This document shows positions 26,688 to 34,793 of a DNA stretch of 64,000 nucleotides, one piece after another. The DNA is from DASQGA01 sp963722715. Lineage in GTDB: Bacteria > Actinomycetota > Thermoleophilia > Gaiellales > Gaiellaceae. The position numbers and the translations under genes were made by a program. The stretch is from positions 62,001 to 126,000 of the forward strand of contig CAVROA010000007.1 in the NCBI GenBank assembly GCA_963722715.1, written 5' to 3'. The notes under the pieces were generated by a model. That model saw nothing but the letters and a program-made list of their open reading frames with translations, did no database searches and had not been told where the DNA came from. Each line of letters opens with the position of its first letter. Position 1 is the first letter of the stretch.

Positions 26688-27418
26688 CCGGGCGCCCGCT
26701 TCTCGAGGAAGGCGCGAAGCCCGTCCTGGCCCTCGGCGCTCGTGCGCCGCTCGGCGGCCCAGTGTGCCACCTCCGGGACGTCAGGGCGCTCCCGGATGAG
26801 GCGCTTCGCCTCGCGAGCCGCGATCGGGCCTGCCTGGAGCAGCTCTCCGACCACGCGGTCGACAGCCTCGTCGAGGTCGGATGCGACCTCATGGACGAGG
26901 CCGATCCGGAGAGCGGTCGCGGCATCGAATCGCTCCCCGGTCAAGAAGTAGCGCCGCGCCGCGCCGGGCCCGATCCGGGGCAGGACGAACGGCGAGATGA
27001 CGGCGGGCACGATGCCGAGCCGGACTTCGGAGAACGCGAAGACGGCGTCCTCCGCCGCGATCGCAATGTCGACACAGGCCAGGAGACCCGAGCCGCCGCC
27101 GAGCGCATGGCCCTGAACCCGAGCGACGACGGGCGCCGGACAGGAGTCGATCGCCTCGAACATGGCGTGGAGGCGCATTGCGTCCTCGACGTTGTCGTCG
27201 TAGTCGAGGTCGATCGCGGCACGCTGCCAGTCCACGTCGGCTCCGGCGCAAAAGCTCGCCCCCTCGCCCTCGAGCCGGACCACGCGCGCATCTCCGACGT
27301 CGGCGAAAGCCCGCGTCAGTTCCGCGATCAGAGCCGCGTCGAACGCATTCCGGCGCTCGGGGCGCGCAAGCGTGATGCAGAGGGCGTGCCCCTGCCGCTC
27401 GATCCGGAGCGCGCTCAT
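26666..27418 (-). CDS. Enoyl-CoA hydratase/isomerase family protein
   Basis: A 250-aa crotonase-fold enzyme. The oxyanion-hole segments are FCAGADVDW and QGHALGGGSGLLACVDIAIAAEDAVFAFSEVRLGIVPAVISPFVL; the second is where catalytic Glu residues lie. The arrangement with a biotin carboxylase just downstream is the one seen for methylglutaconyl-CoA hydratase in leucine catabolism. The frame is open 21 bp further, but ATG 27418 lies 7 bases after TAAGCT and matches the family start (MSALRIERQG). Confidence 0.92.
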   Translation of the reverse strand: MSALRIERQGHALCITLARPERRNAFDAALIAELTRAFADVGDARVVRLEGEGASFCAGADVDWQRAAIDLDYDDNVEDAMRLHAMFEAIDSCPAPVVARVQGHALGGGSGLLACVDIAIAAEDAVFAFSEVRLGIVPAVISPFVLPRIGPGAARRYFLTGERFDAATALRIGLVHEVASDLDEAVDRVVGELLQAGPIAAREAKRLIRERPDVPEVAHWAAERRTSAEGQDGLRAFLEKRAPGWKSESS

Positions 27419-27425
27419 CGGCGGC

Positions 27426-27435
27426 AGCTTAGAGT
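27426..27435. promoter_or_regulatory. Overlapping divergent -10 boxes (hydratase operon / dapA-like operon)
   Basis: On the minus strand TAAGCT (27431-27426) is followed after 7 bases by ATG 27418. On the plus strand TAGAGT (27430-27435) is followed after 6 bases by GTG 27442. The two boxes share the TA at 27430-27431, so one opened DNA bubble could serve either direction. The two start codons are only 23 bp apart. Confidence 0.65.
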
Positions 27436-27441
27436 CCACTG

Positions 27442-28296
27442 GTGCTCAAAGGTGCGCTTGCAGCTGCCGTGACGCCGCTCCGGGGCGGAGGAGAGGCGCT
27501 CGACGAAGGTCCGTTCGGCGAGTACGTCGAGTTTCTGGCCACGGCGGGGCTCGACGGGATCCTGGCGCTCGGCACCACCGGCGAGGGGATTCTGCTCGGC
27601 CCGGACGAGCGCCGGCGCGCCGCCGGGCTCTTCGTGGCAGCTGCCGGTGACCGATTCGATGTGGCAGTCCATTGCGGCGCGCAGACGACGCGCGAGACTG
27701 TCGAGCTTGCACGACACGCCGCGGAGGCGGGCGCAGCTGCCGTCGCCGTGATCGGACCTCCGTACTACGCGCTCGACGAACAGGCTCTGCTGGCGCATTT
27801 CAGCGCGGCCGCGGCGGCCTGCGCCCCGCTCCCGTTCTACCTCTACGAGTTCGCCGATCGGAGCGGGTACGCCGTCCCGGTCAGCGTCATCGAGAGGTTG
27901 CGAGGCGAGGCGCCGAACCTGGCGGGCCTCAAGATCTCGGATGCGCCCTTCGACCGTTTTTCGCCGTATCTTCTCGAGGGTCTCGACGTCTTCGTGGGCC
28001 CGGAATCCCTGATCGTGGAAGGCCTCCGAGCAGGCGCCGCCGGAGCCGTCTCGGGCCTCGCGAGCGCCTTCCCGGAGCTCGTCGGCGACCTCGTTCGCAC
28101 TCCGGATCCTTCGACCGGCGAGCGTGTGACGGCCGTCCGGGACAGGCTGCAGGCTCTGCCCTTCCAGGCGGCGCTGAAGCGGACGCTTGCGCGCCGCGGC
28201 GTCCGGCTCGAAGAGGATGTCCGCGCACCGCTTCGCGGCCTCACAGACGTAGAGCGGCGCGACCTCGACGCGTTCCTCGACAGCGAGGGTTTCTAA
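27442..28296 (+). CDS. DapA/NanA-family aldolase or lyase
   Basis: A 284-aa (beta/alpha)8 enzyme of the dihydrodipicolinate synthase superfamily. Features: LALGTTGEGILLGPDER (pyruvate carboxylate loop; DapA has GTTGE), PPYYALDEQALLAHF, FYLYEFADRSGY (catalytic Tyr) and the Schiff-base Lys in LAGLKISDAPFD. The family covers DapA, KDG aldolase, N-acetylneuraminate lyase and pyrroline-4-hydroxy-2-carboxylate deaminase. The next gene, overlapping by one base, is an FAD amine oxidase, so a hydroxyproline or amino-acid catabolic role is more likely than lysine synthesis (inference). Confidence 0.88.
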   Translation: MLKGALAAAVTPLRGGGEALDEGPFGEYVEFLATAGLDGILALGTTGEGILLGPDERRRAAGLFVAAAGDRFDVAVHCGAQTTRETVELARHAAEAGAAAVAVIGPPYYALDEQALLAHFSAAAAACAPLPFYLYEFADRSGYAVPVSVIERLRGEAPNLAGLKISDAPFDRFSPYLLEGLDVFVGPESLIVEGLRAGAAGAVSGLASAFPELVGDLVRTPDPSTGERVTAVRDRLQALPFQAALKRTLARRGVRLEEDVRAPLRGLTDVERRDLDAFLDSEGF

Positions 28297-29360
28297 TGCC
28301 GCGGATCGTCATCGGGGGCGCGGGCGCGATCGGGGCCTCGATCGCCTACCACCTTGCAATGGCGGGAGCGGAGGACATAGTCCTCGTGGACCGAGAGACG
28401 GTCGGCTCCGGCGCCACCAGCAAGGCGATGGGAGGTGTCCGCCAGCAGTTCTCGACGGCCGCGGAGGTCCGGCTGGCGCAAGAGAGCATTCGCTTCTTCG
28501 AGGAGCTCGGGCCGCCGTTCTTCGACCAGGTCGGCTACCTGTTTCTCGCCACGACCGAGGCAGGCCTCGCGGAGCTGGAGACTCGCCGTCAGGTACAGGT
28601 CGACCTGGGTGTCCCCGTCGAGCGCCTCGATCCGGATGGGATCGCGGAGACCGCGCCGGGCGTGGCCGTCGACGATGTCGTCGGAGGCGTTTTTTGCGCC
28701 GAGGACGGCGTTGCCGATCCACCGGCCGTCACGCGGGAGCTTGTGAGGCGTGCCGTCGAGCTCGGCGTGGATTTGCTCGAGCGAACCGCTCTGGACGAGG
28801 TCGAGGCCGATGTCGCGGTGGTTGCGTGTGGGCCACAATCGGGGGAGACAGCGAAGCGACTCGGGGCCGAGGTCCCGATCAGGCCCCTCCGACGTCAACT
28901 CATCGAGACCGGTCCTGTCCCGGGGCTTCCCGAGGCCCTGCCCATGATTGTGGAGACCGAGACGGGATTCCACTTCCGGAGGCGGGGCGACCGGCTGATC
29001 CTCGCCATGGCAGACGCGCGACCGCGCTGGGGCGAGGAGGAAACCGTTGACGAATCGGTGCTCGGAGATCGCCTCGAGCGCCTCAGGGCCCGGTTTCCGG
29101 CCGCCGGCGAGGTCGAGATCGCGAGGGCATGGGCAGGGCTCTACGACATGACGCCGGACGCGCATCCGGTGATCGGCTGGGTCGGCGAGGGCGTGTACGC
29201 GGCTTGCGGTTTCTCCGGACACGGCTTCATGCAGTCTCCCGCGGTGGGTCGGGCCGTCGCCGAGGAGCTCCTGAACGGAAACTCCCAGCTCGATCTCACC
29301 CCGTACCGCCCGGAACGTCTCGCGGACGGCACGGGGTTTGAGGAGGAGGTCGTCCTCTAG
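28296..29360 (+). CDS. FAD-dependent oxidoreductase of the DAO/sarcosine oxidase type
   Basis: A 354-aa DAO-superfamily flavoenzyme. The dinucleotide-binding GGAGAIGASIAYHLAMAGAEDIVLVDRE is at the N-terminus (the final acidic residue binds adenosine ribose). GSGATSKAMGGVRQQFST is the FAD loop seen in sarcosine/dimethylglycine-type oxidases, and TPDAHPVIGWVGEGVYAACGFSGHGFMQSPAVGRAVAEEL is the C-terminal FAD signature. It oxidises a secondary or N-methyl amine, or an imino acid such as D-hydroxyproline. The ATG at 28296 shares a base with the preceding stop (TAATG). Confidence 0.9.
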   Translation: MPRIVIGGAGAIGASIAYHLAMAGAEDIVLVDRETVGSGATSKAMGGVRQQFSTAAEVRLAQESIRFFEELGPPFFDQVGYLFLATTEAGLAELETRRQVQVDLGVPVERLDPDGIAETAPGVAVDDVVGGVFCAEDGVADPPAVTRELVRRAVELGVDLLERTALDEVEADVAVVACGPQSGETAKRLGAEVPIRPLRRQLIETGPVPGLPEALPMIVETETGFHFRRRGDRLILAMADARPRWGEEETVDESVLGDRLERLRARFPAAGEVEIARAWAGLYDMTPDAHPVIGWVGEGVYAACGFSGHGFMQSPAVGRAVAEELLNGNSQLDLTPYRPERLADGTGFEEEVVL

Positions 29361-29644
29361 ATTTCGCCCACGAGGTGGGCGGCTCCGCCGGGCGTCAGGC
29401 GCTCCCACATCCGCAGGTAGACCGCGAGCTCGGCTCGTGCGATCTTCGGGTCGAGGGCGCCGGGAGGGTCGATCACGAGAACTCCGTCCTCCCGAGCCTC
29501 GGCGGCGTACGACGTCCGCCCCAGAAAGGCGAGGAGGCTCCTCCGGAGACATGCATCAGAGACCCGGACCTCGAGGATGTGCTGCGCTTCTGGCGCGCCG
29601 AGGCGCAGGCGGGTCCTCTTGGCGGGTTCTTTCCATGACAACAT
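29357..29644 (-). CDS. Uncharacterised 95-aa protein
   Basis: An open frame on the minus strand, convergent with the FAD oxidoreductase and overlapping it by 4 bp. The product starts MLSWKEPAKRTRLRLGAPEAQ and has an alternating pattern ending AELAVYLRMWERLTPGGAAH. It looks like a small alpha/beta protein, two strands then helix. A later in-frame start is possible. No Shine-Dalgarno, no known family. Confidence 0.55.
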   Translation of the reverse strand: MLSWKEPAKRTRLRLGAPEAQHILEVRVSDACLRRSLLAFLGRTSYAAEAREDGVLVIDPPGALDPKIARAELAVYLRMWERLTPGGAAHLVGEI

Positions 29645-29843
29645 GACAGTCGGACCCGGGGGATGCGTGGGCTTCGGCCGGTTCTTTCCCCCCCGCCGTC
29701 GTCCACGCTAACCCGGGTCCTTCACCCATTAGAGCCGCGTAGGCGCCCGAAACTTGCACTCAAAAACTTGTGCCGCAAGCCTGCAGCCGTAACCTGTACC
29801 CAATGAAGGTGAGAAATTTTGGGTTTTTGGGCACTGAACGCCC

Positions 29844-31007
29844 ATGAGCCCCCGCGTTGAGCCTCTGCGGCGGCGTCTCGACGATGGCTCGTTCGAGCGC
29901 CTCTACAGGCGGCATCTTCCCGAGGTCTACCGCTACGTCCTTCGCGACGTCGGTAACCGAGCGGACGCGGAGGAGGTCACCCAGAATGCGTTTCTCGATG
30001 CCTACCGGGCTCTCGGGCGCGGCCACACGCCAGAGAAGCCACGAGCCTGGCTCTTCGGCATTGCGAAGAACGCCACCCGCCGCCGCTATCGGACGCTCTC
30101 TCGCCGGCCGCACGAAGTAGAGCTGGAGAACGAGCTCGCCGAGTCGGTGGCGGCAGAGGAGCGTCCGCAGCTCGAGGAGCTGCGGGATGCCGTCCGCTCA
30201 CTGCCTCCCACGCACCAGCAGGCTCTCTTCCTTCGTGAGATCGAAGGGCTTTCGTATGTAGAGATCGCAAACAGAATGGATCTGTCGCACGCAGCGGTCG
30301 AGACCCTCCTCTTTCGCGCCCGACGGTCGCTGCGCGGGCGGCTCGAAGTGGCGGGCATTCGCCCGGCCGCCCAGCCCGTGGCCTCGCGAAGGCGGAGACT
30401 TGCCGGGCTCGCGTTCCTCCCGGCCGGTCTGCTTCGCCAGCTGGACAGGGTGGCGTTCGAGGCGGAGCGCTCGGGGCTCGTGCTCAAGACGGCGGCCGCG
30501 ACGGCTGCGGTCATCCTGGGTGTGGGGGTCACGGTTGCGGTCGTTCCGCTTGGAGCGGCAAGCGAGCGCCAGCAGGCGGTCACGATGCCGAAAACGACAA
30601 CGATGTCGGCCGCCGATACAACGTTGTTCACGAGCGTGTTCTCCGCGAACCCCTCGCAAGACGCGGCGGGCGGGGGCTCCACGGATCTGGTTCAGGTCTT
30701 TGGCAGTGGGTCGGACGTGAAAGGTGGCGCGAAGGACGTCGACTCGGCACTTCAGGCGGTCACAGGCGATGCGACCAGCTCGGTTGGAGGCTCAGTGCTG
30801 GGGGCCGTAGACGCGAACGTTCCAGCGGTCTCGACTCCGCCCGTTTCGACACCTGCGATCTCGACTCCGGTCGTCTCGGTACCTGCGATCTCGGTTCCGT
30901 CCGTGACGACGCCTCCGCTCTCGACCACGCTTGTCACGGATGCCGTCCCCGAAGTCGACCTCCCTGACCTGCCGGTGACGACCGGCGAGCTCCCCAGCCT
31001 TCCGTAA
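29844..31007 (+). CDS. ECF sigma factor fused to a membrane anchor and extracytoplasmic tail
   Basis: A 387-aa protein. Residues 16-80 form sigma region 2 (FERLYRRHLPEVYRYVLRDV...ADAEEVTQNAFLDAYRAL), and 108-168 region 4 (LRDAVRSLPPTHQQALFLREIEGLSYVEIANRM, then HTH). After a basic linker (RRRR), residues 214-238 form one membrane helix, and the last ~145 residues are Ser/Thr/Pro/Val-rich with short repeats of the kind (V/I)STP, presumably outside the cell. The sigma part would face the cytoplasm while tethered. A plain ECF sigma is about 190 aa, so the tail is extra. Target genes and release mechanism are unknown. The 199-bp gap upstream (29645-29843) shows no gene. Confidence 0.88.
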   Translation: MSPRVEPLRRRLDDGSFERLYRRHLPEVYRYVLRDVGNRADAEEVTQNAFLDAYRALGRGHTPEKPRAWLFGIAKNATRRRYRTLSRRPHEVELENELAESVAAEERPQLEELRDAVRSLPPTHQQALFLREIEGLSYVEIANRMDLSHAAVETLLFRARRSLRGRLEVAGIRPAAQPVASRRRRLAGLAFLPAGLLRQLDRVAFEAERSGLVLKTAAATAAVILGVGVTVAVVPLGAASERQQAVTMPKTTTMSAADTTLFTSVFSANPSQDAAGGGSTDLVQVFGSGSDVKGGAKDVDSALQAVTGDATSSVGGSVLGAVDANVPAVSTPPVSTPAISTPVVSVPAISVPSVTTPPLSTTLVTDAVPEVDLPDLPVTTGELPSLP

Positions 31008-31012
31008 CTGGC

Positions 31013-32575
31013 TTACATCCGGAAGATGCCGAACGTCGTCTCGGGAATTGGGGCGTTGAGGCTCGCCGAGAGCCCGAGGGCCAGCACGCGGCGGGTGTCG
31101 GCCGGGTCGATGACGCCGTCGTCCCACAGCCTCGCCGTCGAGTAGTACGGGCTCCCCTCGCGCTCGTACTTCTCCCGGATCTCCTCGGGATCCGAGCGTC
31201 CGACTGCGGAGAGCACGGTCGCCGCCTGCTCACCGCCCATGACGCTGATCCTGGCGTTCGGCCACATCCAGAGCTGGCGAGGGGAGTAGGCCCGACCGCA
31301 CATTCCGTAGTTCCCCGCGCCGAACGAGCCCCCGATGATGACCGTGAACTTTGGCACCTGGGCGCACGCGACCGCCGTGACGAGCTTCGCCCCGTCCTTC
31401 GCGATGCCGCCTGCCTCGTACTCCTTTCCAACCATGAACCCCGTGATGTTCTGGAGGAAGACCAGCGGGATCCGGCGCTTGCAGGCGAGCTGAACGAAGT
31501 GGGCGCCCTTGAGCGCGCTCTCCGAGAAGAGAACGCCGTTGTTGGCGAGAATCGCGACGGGAAGCCCCTCGATCCGCGCGAAGCCGCAAACGAGCGTCTC
31601 GCCGTAAAGCTCTTTGAACTCATGTAAACGACTGCCGTCGACCAGCCGGGCGATCACCTCGCGGACGTCATAGCCAACGCGGTAGTCCTCCGGCACGACC
31701 CCGTGCAGCTCGCCGGGGTCGTAGAGGGGAGCTTCGGCCTTCGCGAGGGTCCAGGGAGGCTCCGGCCGGCCGTAGCCCAGGTGCGCGACGATTGACCGGG
31801 CGATCGCGAGCGCGTGCTCGTCGTCGGCGGCGTAGTGGTCGGTGACGCCCGAGACCCGTGAGTGGACGTCTGCACCACCCAGCTCCTCAGCGGTCACTTC
31901 CTCGCCCGTGGCCGCCTTCACGAGGGGCGGACCGCCGAGGAAGATCGTGCCGGTGCCCTTGACGATCACGGTCTCGTCGCTCATCGCCGGCACGTACGCG
32001 CCGCCGGCGGTGCACGATCCCATGACCACCGCGATCTGCGCGATTCCCTTGGCCGACATGCGAGCCTGGTTGAAGAAGATGCGGCCGAAGTGGTCGCGGT
32101 CGGGGAAGACCTCGTCCTGGAGTGGGAGAAAGGCGCCGCCAGAATCGACGAGGTAGATGCAGGGCAGGCAGTTCTGTTCCGCGACCTCCTGGGCACGCAG
32201 GTGCTTCTTGACGGTGAGCGGGTAATAGGTTCCGCCCTTGACGGTGGCGTCGTTCGCGACGACCACGCACTCCCTACCCTCGACGGCCCCGATGCCGCAG
32301 ACGATTCCGGCGCCGGGAGCATCGCCGTCGTAGAGGTCCCACGCGGCGAGCGCGTTCAGCTCGAGGAACGACGAACCCGGGTCGAGCAGGCGGTCGACCC
32401 GCTCCCTGGCTGCAAGCTTCCCCCGAGCCCGGTGGCGCTCGACGGACTCGGCTCCGCCACCCTGCGAGACCTGCTCGCTGCGAGCGCGGAGCTCGGCGAC
32501 CAACGCCTGCATCCGGGACCGGTTCGCCTCGAACTCTGGTGCTGCCCGGTCGATGCGCGAATCGAGGATCGCCAC
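31013..32575 (-). CDS. mccB: Acyl-CoA carboxylase beta subunit, methylcrotonyl-CoA carboxylase type
   Basis: A 520-aa carboxyltransferase. The N-half has GKLAARERVDRLLDPGSSFLEL and the acyl-CoA site; GSCTAGGAYVPAMSDETVIV is strongly typical of the methylcrotonyl-CoA subgroup, and the C-half has FLQNITGFMVGKEYEAGGIAKDGAKLVTAVA, with GGSFGAGNYGMCGRAYSPR for biotin binding. It transfers CO2 from biotin to the acyl-CoA. The partner alpha chain is at 25045, 5 kb away, with unrelated genes between. Start GTG 32575 is 8 bases after TAGGCT with no Shine-Dalgarno. Confidence 0.93.
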   Translation of the reverse strand: MAILDSRIDRAAPEFEANRSRMQALVAELRARSEQVSQGGGAESVERHRARGKLAARERVDRLLDPGSSFLELNALAAWDLYDGDAPGAGIVCGIGAVEGRECVVVANDATVKGGTYYPLTVKKHLRAQEVAEQNCLPCIYLVDSGGAFLPLQDEVFPDRDHFGRIFFNQARMSAKGIAQIAVVMGSCTAGGAYVPAMSDETVIVKGTGTIFLGGPPLVKAATGEEVTAEELGGADVHSRVSGVTDHYAADDEHALAIARSIVAHLGYGRPEPPWTLAKAEAPLYDPGELHGVVPEDYRVGYDVREVIARLVDGSRLHEFKELYGETLVCGFARIEGLPVAILANNGVLFSESALKGAHFVQLACKRRIPLVFLQNITGFMVGKEYEAGGIAKDGAKLVTAVACAQVPKFTVIIGGSFGAGNYGMCGRAYSPRQLWMWPNARISVMGGEQAATVLSAVGRSDPEEIREKYEREGSPYYSTARLWDDGVIDPADTRRVLALGLSASLNAPIPETTFGIFRM

Positions 32576-32583
32576 GGGCGGGA

Positions 32584-32589
32584 AGCCTA
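32584..32589 (-). promoter_or_regulatory. -10 box (TAGGCT), leaderless promoter of mccB
   Basis: TAGGCT, 8 bases, GTG 32575. Confidence 0.55.
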
Positions 32590-32617
32590 CGGGACGCGCC
32601 GCCCAGGCTCACGCCTG

Positions 32618-32653
32618 AACGCCAAAGACCCCGTACCCGGGGCCCTTGGCGTT
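32618..32653 (-). terminator. Terminator hairpin after the small gene at 32674
   Basis: A nested stem: outer AACGCCAA (32618-32625) with TTGGCGTT (32646-32653), inner CCCCG with CGGGG around 32629-32642. It lies just after the minus-strand small gene and before mccB on the same strand, so it separates the two transcripts. Confidence 0.65.
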
Positions 32654-32673
32654 TCGTTCCGCGGCAGATGCTG

Positions 32674-32877
32674 TTAGGCCGGCTGCGGTCTCCGCCCGGC
32701 GAGGCCCAGGAAGGACAGCGCCTTGAGCATTTCAACCGGCTTCGCGAACGTGATGTTCGTCGGCACGTGGTTTCGGTTGCGGTCGACCTTCGCGGCTAGG
32801 CGCGCCACATCCGCCTCTCGCAGAAGATCCGCCTGCTTCTGGCGAGCGAGCTCTCGATGGATAGACGGGCTGATCAC
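32674..32877 (-). CDS. Small helical protein (67 aa), unknown
   Basis: GTG 32877 follows a very strong Shine-Dalgarno (AGGAGGA). The start, MISPSIHRELARQKQADLLREADVARL, resembles a class of short actinobacterial proteins with a conserved E-L-A-R-Q-(R/K)-x-A-D-L-L-R-E-A motif and no known function. A basic middle and a Gly/Leu C-terminal part follow. A good terminator lies after the stop. The strong ribosome site suggests real and high expression. Confidence 0.72.
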   Translation of the reverse strand: MISPSIHRELARQKQADLLREADVARLAAKVDRNRNHVPTNITFAKPVEMLKALSFLGLAGRRPQPA

Positions 32878-32962
32878 GGCTCCTCCTCTTCGCGTGTGTC
32901 CACAGGACGGTGGGCCGGTCGCGGTTCTTCCCTCCCCGGCGGCGGCGTGGGAGGATTGCCGA

Positions 32963-33565
32963 GTGAGTGCGCCTACCGGGGCTTCTGAGGAGCTGGTCGA
33001 CTCCACGTTGGGGTCATTCATGGCGCGCGTTGCGAGCCCCAACGACCCCATCGGCGGCGGATCTGCAGCGGCGGTCGTCGTCGGCATCGCCGCCGCTCTC
33101 GTGGGGATGGCTGCCCGAGCCTCGTCTGAATGGAACGAGGCAGCCGGCGCGATCGTCCAAGCGGACGAGTTGCGCTCGCGATCAGCACCGCTTGCGCAAG
33201 CCGACGCTGATGCCTACGCCGATGCCCGCGAGACATTGAGGCGGCGGTCGACGCTCGAGCCCGAGAGCCGCGACGAGACCATCCGCAAGGCGCTCGCCGA
33301 GGCAGCTGAGGTCCCACTTCTCATTGCGAGCACAGCCTGCGACGTCACCGCGCTTGCCGCTCATGTTGCCGAGAACGGAGCCGGCGAGATTCGTGGCGAC
33401 GCAGCTGTCGCAGCTGTCCTCGCGGCGGCGGCAGCGCGCGCGGCTGCGAACCTCGTGCAGGTCAACCTCGCCACCATGCCCGATGACGAGCGCCTCAGAC
33501 GCGCACACCGGTTGGTCTCGGAGAGCGCAGCACACGCTCGGCGCGCGCTCGCGGAAAGCTCCTAG
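32963..33565 (+). CDS. Cyclodeaminase/cyclohydrolase family protein
   Basis: A 200-aa protein of the FTCD_C (formimino-tetrahydrofolate cyclodeaminase) family, mostly alpha-helical. Features: STLGSFMARVASPNDPIGGGSAAAVVVGIAAALVGMAARAS, with the family GGGSAAA segment, and DVTALAAHVAENGAGEIRGDAAVAAVLAAAAARAAANLVQVNLA near the end. It may work on folate one-carbon units (formimino- or methenyl-THF). GTG 32963 has GGAGG upstream; earlier in-frame residues are not conserved-like. No folate or histidine-degradation partner is near. Confidence 0.87.
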   Translation: MSAPTGASEELVDSTLGSFMARVASPNDPIGGGSAAAVVVGIAAALVGMAARASSEWNEAAGAIVQADELRSRSAPLAQADADAYADARETLRRRSTLEPESRDETIRKALAEAAEVPLLIASTACDVTALAAHVAENGAGEIRGDAAVAAVLAAAAARAAANLVQVNLATMPDDERLRRAHRLVSESAAHARRALAESS

Positions 33566-33777
33566 CCCAGCGCTGAGGCGGCGAGGAGCCGGCGGCGATA
33601 TCGGTCTCGCCACTCGAGGCGTCGGCTCGCAGCGATCTGGAAGGCCAGTTCCCCGGTGCGCGCGCGGCGCAAGAGGTCGGCGTACCGGACGGCTTCCAGC
33701 GGGCTTCCGCCCTCGTGAGTTTGATTTCGCTTCACATCGACCAGACGAGCCAGAGGAAGACGTTCTTCCCTCAGCAC
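33562..33777 (-). CDS. Possible small basic protein (71 aa)
   Basis: A GTG at 33777 opens a frame that ends 4 bp inside the convergent cyclodeaminase gene. The product is Arg/Leu/Glu-rich (LVDVKRNQTHEGGSPLEAVRYADLLRRARTGELAFQIAA...) and could be helical. It fills an otherwise empty 230-bp gap. No Shine-Dalgarno and no family, so this is weak. Confidence 0.35.
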   Translation of the reverse strand: MLREERLPLARLVDVKRNQTHEGGSPLEAVRYADLLRRARTGELAFQIAASRRLEWRDRYRRRLLAASALG

Positions 33778-33805
33778 GAGAATTCCGCGAAGATTCGTGC
33801 AACAG

Positions 33806-34369
33806 ATGTCGCTTGCTTCCCTTACTGACGCTCGTCTGGTCGCCCGCTGTCGAACCGGTGAGCAGGCCGCATGGGCTGAGCTCGTCGATCGGTTCTCCCG
33901 GTACGTGTACGCAATCGCGACGCAGGCCTACAGACTGGGGCCGGACGACGCAGAGGAGGTCTTCCAGGAGGTCTTCGCCCGCACCTACGAGCACCTGGAC
34001 CGGCTTCGTGACGATACGGCGATCCGGCCGTGGATCGGACAGCTCACCCGCCGGCTCTCCATCGATCGGATTCGTGGCTCTGCGCGTGAAGTAGTCGACT
34101 CCGACGCTCTCGACATCCCCGTGGTCGACGAGACTCTCGAGCGCCTCGACGACGCGCTCACGGTGCACGAGGGCCTTTCGGCTCTGCCCGAGCACTGTCG
34201 GGAGATTCTGGATCGCTTCTTCGCGCGCGACGAGAGCTATCAGACGATCGGCGATGCGCTTGCGATCGCGCCGGGAACGATCGCCAGTCGTATCTCCCGC
34301 TGCCTCAAGAAACTCCGCGCTCAGCTCGAGGGAAGATCCGAGCCCTCCGAGCCGTCTGGTGAACGGTGA
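33806..34369 (+). CDS. ECF-type sigma factor
   Basis: About 187 aa. Region 2 is DARLVARCRTGEQAAWAELVDRFSRYVYAIATQAYRLGPDDAEEVFQEVFARTYEHLDRL with RLSIDRIR at its end, and region 4 is GLSALPEHCREILDRFFARDESYQTIGDALAIAPGTIASRISRCLKKLRAQL. There is no C-terminal extension. I use ATG 33806; GTG 33797 is the alternative. A small gene follows at 34366/34375 and a secreted membrane protein at 34794, which may be its partner or target genes. No typical zinc anti-sigma factor is present. Confidence 0.88.
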   Translation: MSLASLTDARLVARCRTGEQAAWAELVDRFSRYVYAIATQAYRLGPDDAEEVFQEVFARTYEHLDRLRDDTAIRPWIGQLTRRLSIDRIRGSAREVVDSDALDIPVVDETLERLDDALTVHEGLSALPEHCREILDRFFARDESYQTIGDALAIAPGTIASRISRCLKKLRAQLEGRSEPSEPSGER

Positions 34370-34374
34370 CCCCA

Positions 34375-34629
34375 ATGGCGACATTTGACGAACAACGACT
34401 GGTGGAGCTCCTCGGAGCCCTTCCGCCTGCCCCGGATGCCTGGGTCGCCGCCGCGAAGGAGCTTCCGCTCGCGCGCCGTGAGCTCGACCACCTGGTCGAG
34501 CGCGCGGTCGCAGACGAGGATTTCCGGCACGCGATCGAGGCTGACATCGAAGCTGCGATCCGTGAAGCCGGGTGTGTCCCGGATCCGCTCACGGTCGCGG
34601 CTCTTCGAGCCCGTCTCGATCGATCGTAA
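34375..34629 (+). CDS. Small protein (84-87 aa) coupled to the sigma factor gene
   Basis: It begins at ATG 34375 (or GTG 34366, which overlaps the sigma stop as GTGA). The product, ATFDEQRLVELLGALPPAPDAW..., has a short Pro motif (LPPAPDAW) followed by acidic/basic helices. Such small proteins often trail sigma genes in this bacterial group. It lacks the His-x3-Cys-x2-Cys motif of zinc anti-sigma factors, so an anti-sigma role is only a guess. Confidence 0.72.
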   Translation: MATFDEQRLVELLGALPPAPDAWVAAAKELPLARRELDHLVERAVADEDFRHAIEADIEAAIREAGCVPDPLTVAALRARLDRS

Positions 34630-34793
34630 GCGGCGGCTCGAAGAGCTTAGCCTCGAGGTCGTCACGCTCCGTTTCCGCTGTAGCGGGGCGGTTTTCCTGT
34701 CGAGCTCGACGACCGTCTCGCGGCCAGTGGGAAGAAAAATCTCCGCTCCTCCGTCCGGTGAGCATGCAACCGGATCACGAAAGGAGCACCGAA

